Shown here: positions 8,209 to 9,412 of the stretch, one piece after another
How positions within the stretch are numbered: the first letter of the stretch is position 1
Layout of the letters: every line of letters begins with the position of its first letter
Source: an uncultured Actinomycetes bacterium
Lineage (GTDB): Bacteria > Actinomycetota > Actinomycetes > Nanopelagicales > Nanopelagicaceae
Assembly (NCBI GenBank): GCA_903839585.1
Contig: CAIMCU010000072.1
Location: 1-9,412 of the forward strand
Reading direction: 5' to 3'
DNA: 9,412 nt
Notes under the pieces: generated by a model
Seen by the model: only the letters and a program-made list of their open reading frames with translations
What the model was told of the DNA's origin: nothing
The model's database searches: none
Made by a program: the position numbers and the translations under genes

Positions 8209-8225
8209 GTTGCTTTAGGCGCAAC
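8209..8225 (+). terminator. Weak hairpin after the VIT gene, possible terminator
   Basis: GTTGC (8209-8213) can pair with GCAAC (8221-8225) across a 7-base loop, five bases after the VIT stop. A pyrimidine-rich stretch follows, but there is no clean run of T. The stem is short, so this is only a candidate for the end of the his-trp-lgt-VIT gene chain. The remaining sequence from 8226 to about 8288 shows nothing I can name. Confidence 0.25.
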
Positions 8226-8292
8226 TCAACCTTTCTAACTTCCCCTTCACCCGCACCCTTGCTACCCTTTTACCTCAAGCTAATTACGTTTT

Positions 8293-8322
8293 TTGCCGGG
8301 CCAACGTTGTCCCAATTAATTT
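8293..8322 (+). promoter_or_regulatory. Candidate sigma70-type promoter of gltB
   Basis: TTGCCG at 8293-8298 resembles a -35 box, and TAATTT at 8317-8322 fits the actinobacterial TANNNT -10 form, with an 18-base spacer. Transcription would begin near 8329, giving a leader of about 20 bases that contains the gltB ribosome site. An overlapping TTATAT at 8321-8326 is an alternative -10 without a well-placed -35. This is the only intergenic space of promoter size in the window. Confidence 0.4.
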
Positions 8323-8338
8323 ATATGAGAAGACAACG
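8305..8338. repeat. 7-bp inverted repeat CGTTGTC/GACAACG across the gltB promoter
   Basis: CGTTGTC (8305-8311) and GACAACG (8332-8338) are perfect reverse complements separated by 20 bases. The left arm overlaps an 8-base palindrome CAACGTTG at 8302-8309. The arms flank the candidate -10 region and end just at the GGAG ribosome site of gltB (8338-8341). It could be an operator for a dimeric nitrogen regulator, but a chance repeat is not excluded. I do not recognise it as a known binding site. Confidence 0.4.
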
Positions 8339-8349
8339 GAGAAGTGCAC

Positions 8350-9412
8350 ATGGCGCTTACATCGAACTACCCTGTAGCTCAGGGTCTTTACGATCCAGCT
8401 AACGAGCATGATGCTTGTGGTGTCGCCATGGTTGCAACGCTCAACAAAGTTGCTACACATGAAATCGTTGAAAAAGCATTGACAGCTCTTCGAAACTTAG
8501 AGCACCGAGGTGCATCGGGTGCCGAGCCAGATAGTGGCGACGGCGCAGGAATACTTATCCGCGTCCCAGATGGTTTTTATCGAGCAGTTACAAAGTTTGA
8601 ACTACCAGCGTCTGGTCATTACGCAACTGGAGTGGCGTTTATTGGCCAAGGAGTAGATGTAAAGGAAGAGATTGAAAAGTTAGCGCAGGAGGAAGGGCTA
8701 AAGGTTCTTGGGTGGCGCGAACTTCCAATTAACCCTAAATCTCTCGGCAAGACGGCGCTTTCAGTTATGCCAAACTTTCAACAGCTCTTTATCTCAGGTT
8801 TGCGCGATGAGTCTGGCATTGCACTTGATCGCTTGGCGTTTTGCTTTCGCAAACGCGCAGAGCACGCTCTAGATCTCTACTTTCCATCCCTTTCATCTCA
8901 AACAATCGTTTACAAGGGGATGTTAACGACCGGACAACTTGAGGAGTTCTTCCCAGATTTAAGTGATGAGCGCGTACTTTCTCCACTTGCTCTGGTTCAC
9001 TCTCGCTTTTCAACCAACACATTCCCATCCTGGCCACTTGCTCACCCATACAGATTTATTGCACACAATGGAGAGATCAACACTGTTAAGGGAAACCGTA
9101 ACTGGATGCGAGCACGAGAATCTCTACTTGAAAGTGATCTTATTCCAGGCGACCTATCCCGGCTTTCACCAATCGTTGAGATGTCAGGTAGCGACTCAGC
9201 ATCCTTTGATGAGGTATTAGAGCTTCTCTATCTTGGGGGTCGCTCACTCCCACACGCAGTACTGATGATGATTCCTGAAGCATGGGAAAATCATGCAACG
9301 ATGTCACAAAAGCGTCGCGACTTCTACGCCTTCCACGCATCTCTAATGGAGGCTTGGGATGGTCCAGCGTGCGTAACCTTTACAGATGGACATCAAGTAG
9401 GAGCAGTTCTCG
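8350..9412 (+). CDS. gltB: Glutamate synthase large subunit GltB (3' end missing)
   Basis: GltB is the large subunit of glutamate synthase, which turns 2-oxoglutarate and glutamine into two glutamates and works with the small subunit GltD as electron donor. The frame is open from the ATG at 8350 to the right edge, with no stop in 354 codons. The full protein is normally about 1,500 residues, so only the N-terminal class II glutamine amidotransferase domain is seen. It opens with [18 protein letters not shown]23 should become the N-terminal nucleophile after removal of a 22-residue propeptide, as in other GltB proteins. Further motifs are [58 protein letters not shown] and [19 protein letters not shown] at 8338-8341 lies eight bases before the ATG. 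It has its own intergenic region and so is probably transcribed separately from the upstream cluster. gltD would be expected downstream. Confidence 0.98.
   Translation, partial: MALTSNYPVAQGLYDPANEHDACGVAMVATLNKVATHEIVEKALTALRNLEHRGASGAEPDSGDGAGILIRVPDGFYRAVTKFELPASGHYATGVAFIGQGVDVKEEIEKLAQEEGLKVLGWRELPINPKSLGKTALSVMPNFQQLFISGLRDESGIALDRLAFCFRKRAEHALDLYFPSLSSQTIVYKGMLTTGQLEEFFPDLSDERVLSPLALVHSRFSTNTFPSWPLAHPYRFIAHNGEINTVKGNRNWMRARESLLESDLIPGDLSRLSPIVEMSGSDSASFDEVLELLYLGGRSLPHAVLMMIPEAWENHATMSQKRRDFYAFHASLMEAWDGPACVTFTDGHQVGAVL

Noticed and set aside
8258..8294. CTTG/CAAG pair followed by a T run (8289-8294) as a terminator
   Set aside because: The stem is only four bases with a long loop, and about nine bases separate it from the T run, so it would not be stable.
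8789..9340. Several 66-86 codon frames on both strands within 8789-9340
   Set aside because: They are shadows of gltB, whose frame is continuous and carries all expected motifs through this stretch.
1..9412. Mobile elements, CRISPR arrays, tRNA or rRNA genes, riboswitches, defence systems
   Set aside because: I saw no transposase, terminal repeats, spaced direct repeats, tRNA-like folds or defence domains. Nearly all bases are accounted for by known housekeeping genes.

Overview
This window looks like an ordinary, tightly packed biosynthetic and housekeeping stretch of an actinobacterial chromosome, probably from a small-genome lineage such as the freshwater Nanopelagicales/acI type. The phylum call rests on gene order: his genes, then trpE, a small membrane gene, trpC-trpB-trpA, a DsbA-like protein, lgt and later gltB. 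As I recall, Streptomyces and its relatives have a similar order. The lineage call is an inference from moderate GC by eye and very short or overlapping gene junctions; no 16S or other phylogenetic marker is present.

Bases 1-2532 hold the end of histidine synthesis (hisF, cut by the left edge, then hisI) joined by a 4-base ATGA overlap to trpE. Bases 2532-5470 hold a 55-residue membrane protein gene inside the trp cluster, then trpC, trpB and trpA. Together trpE, trpC, trpB and trpA cover chorismate to anthranilate and CdRP to tryptophan. trpG, trpD and any trpF are absent here, so those steps must be encoded elsewhere. In many actinobacteria PriA covers both HisA and TrpF.

Bases 5467-7471 switch to envelope functions without a break: a four-helix MauE/DoxX-like protein, a membrane-anchored DsbA-like thiol oxidoreductase, and lgt for lipoprotein lipidation. 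A VIT1/CCC1-type iron/manganese transporter (7482-8204) follows. All genes from hisF to the VIT gene are on the plus strand with gaps of at most 17 bases, so they could form one transcription unit or a chain of overlapping ones.

The only real intergenic space is 8205-8349. It holds a weak hairpin, a plausible promoter and a 7-bp inverted repeat, and it leads into gltB, the large subunit of glutamate synthase, which runs off the right edge. GltB supplies glutamate, the central nitrogen donor.

I found no mobile element, CRISPR array, RNA gene or clear new system. The most interesting item is the 55-residue protein between trpE and trpC. It looks like a stripped-down version of the actinobacterial trp-operon membrane protein, keeping only its last helix and conserved cytoplasmic tail.
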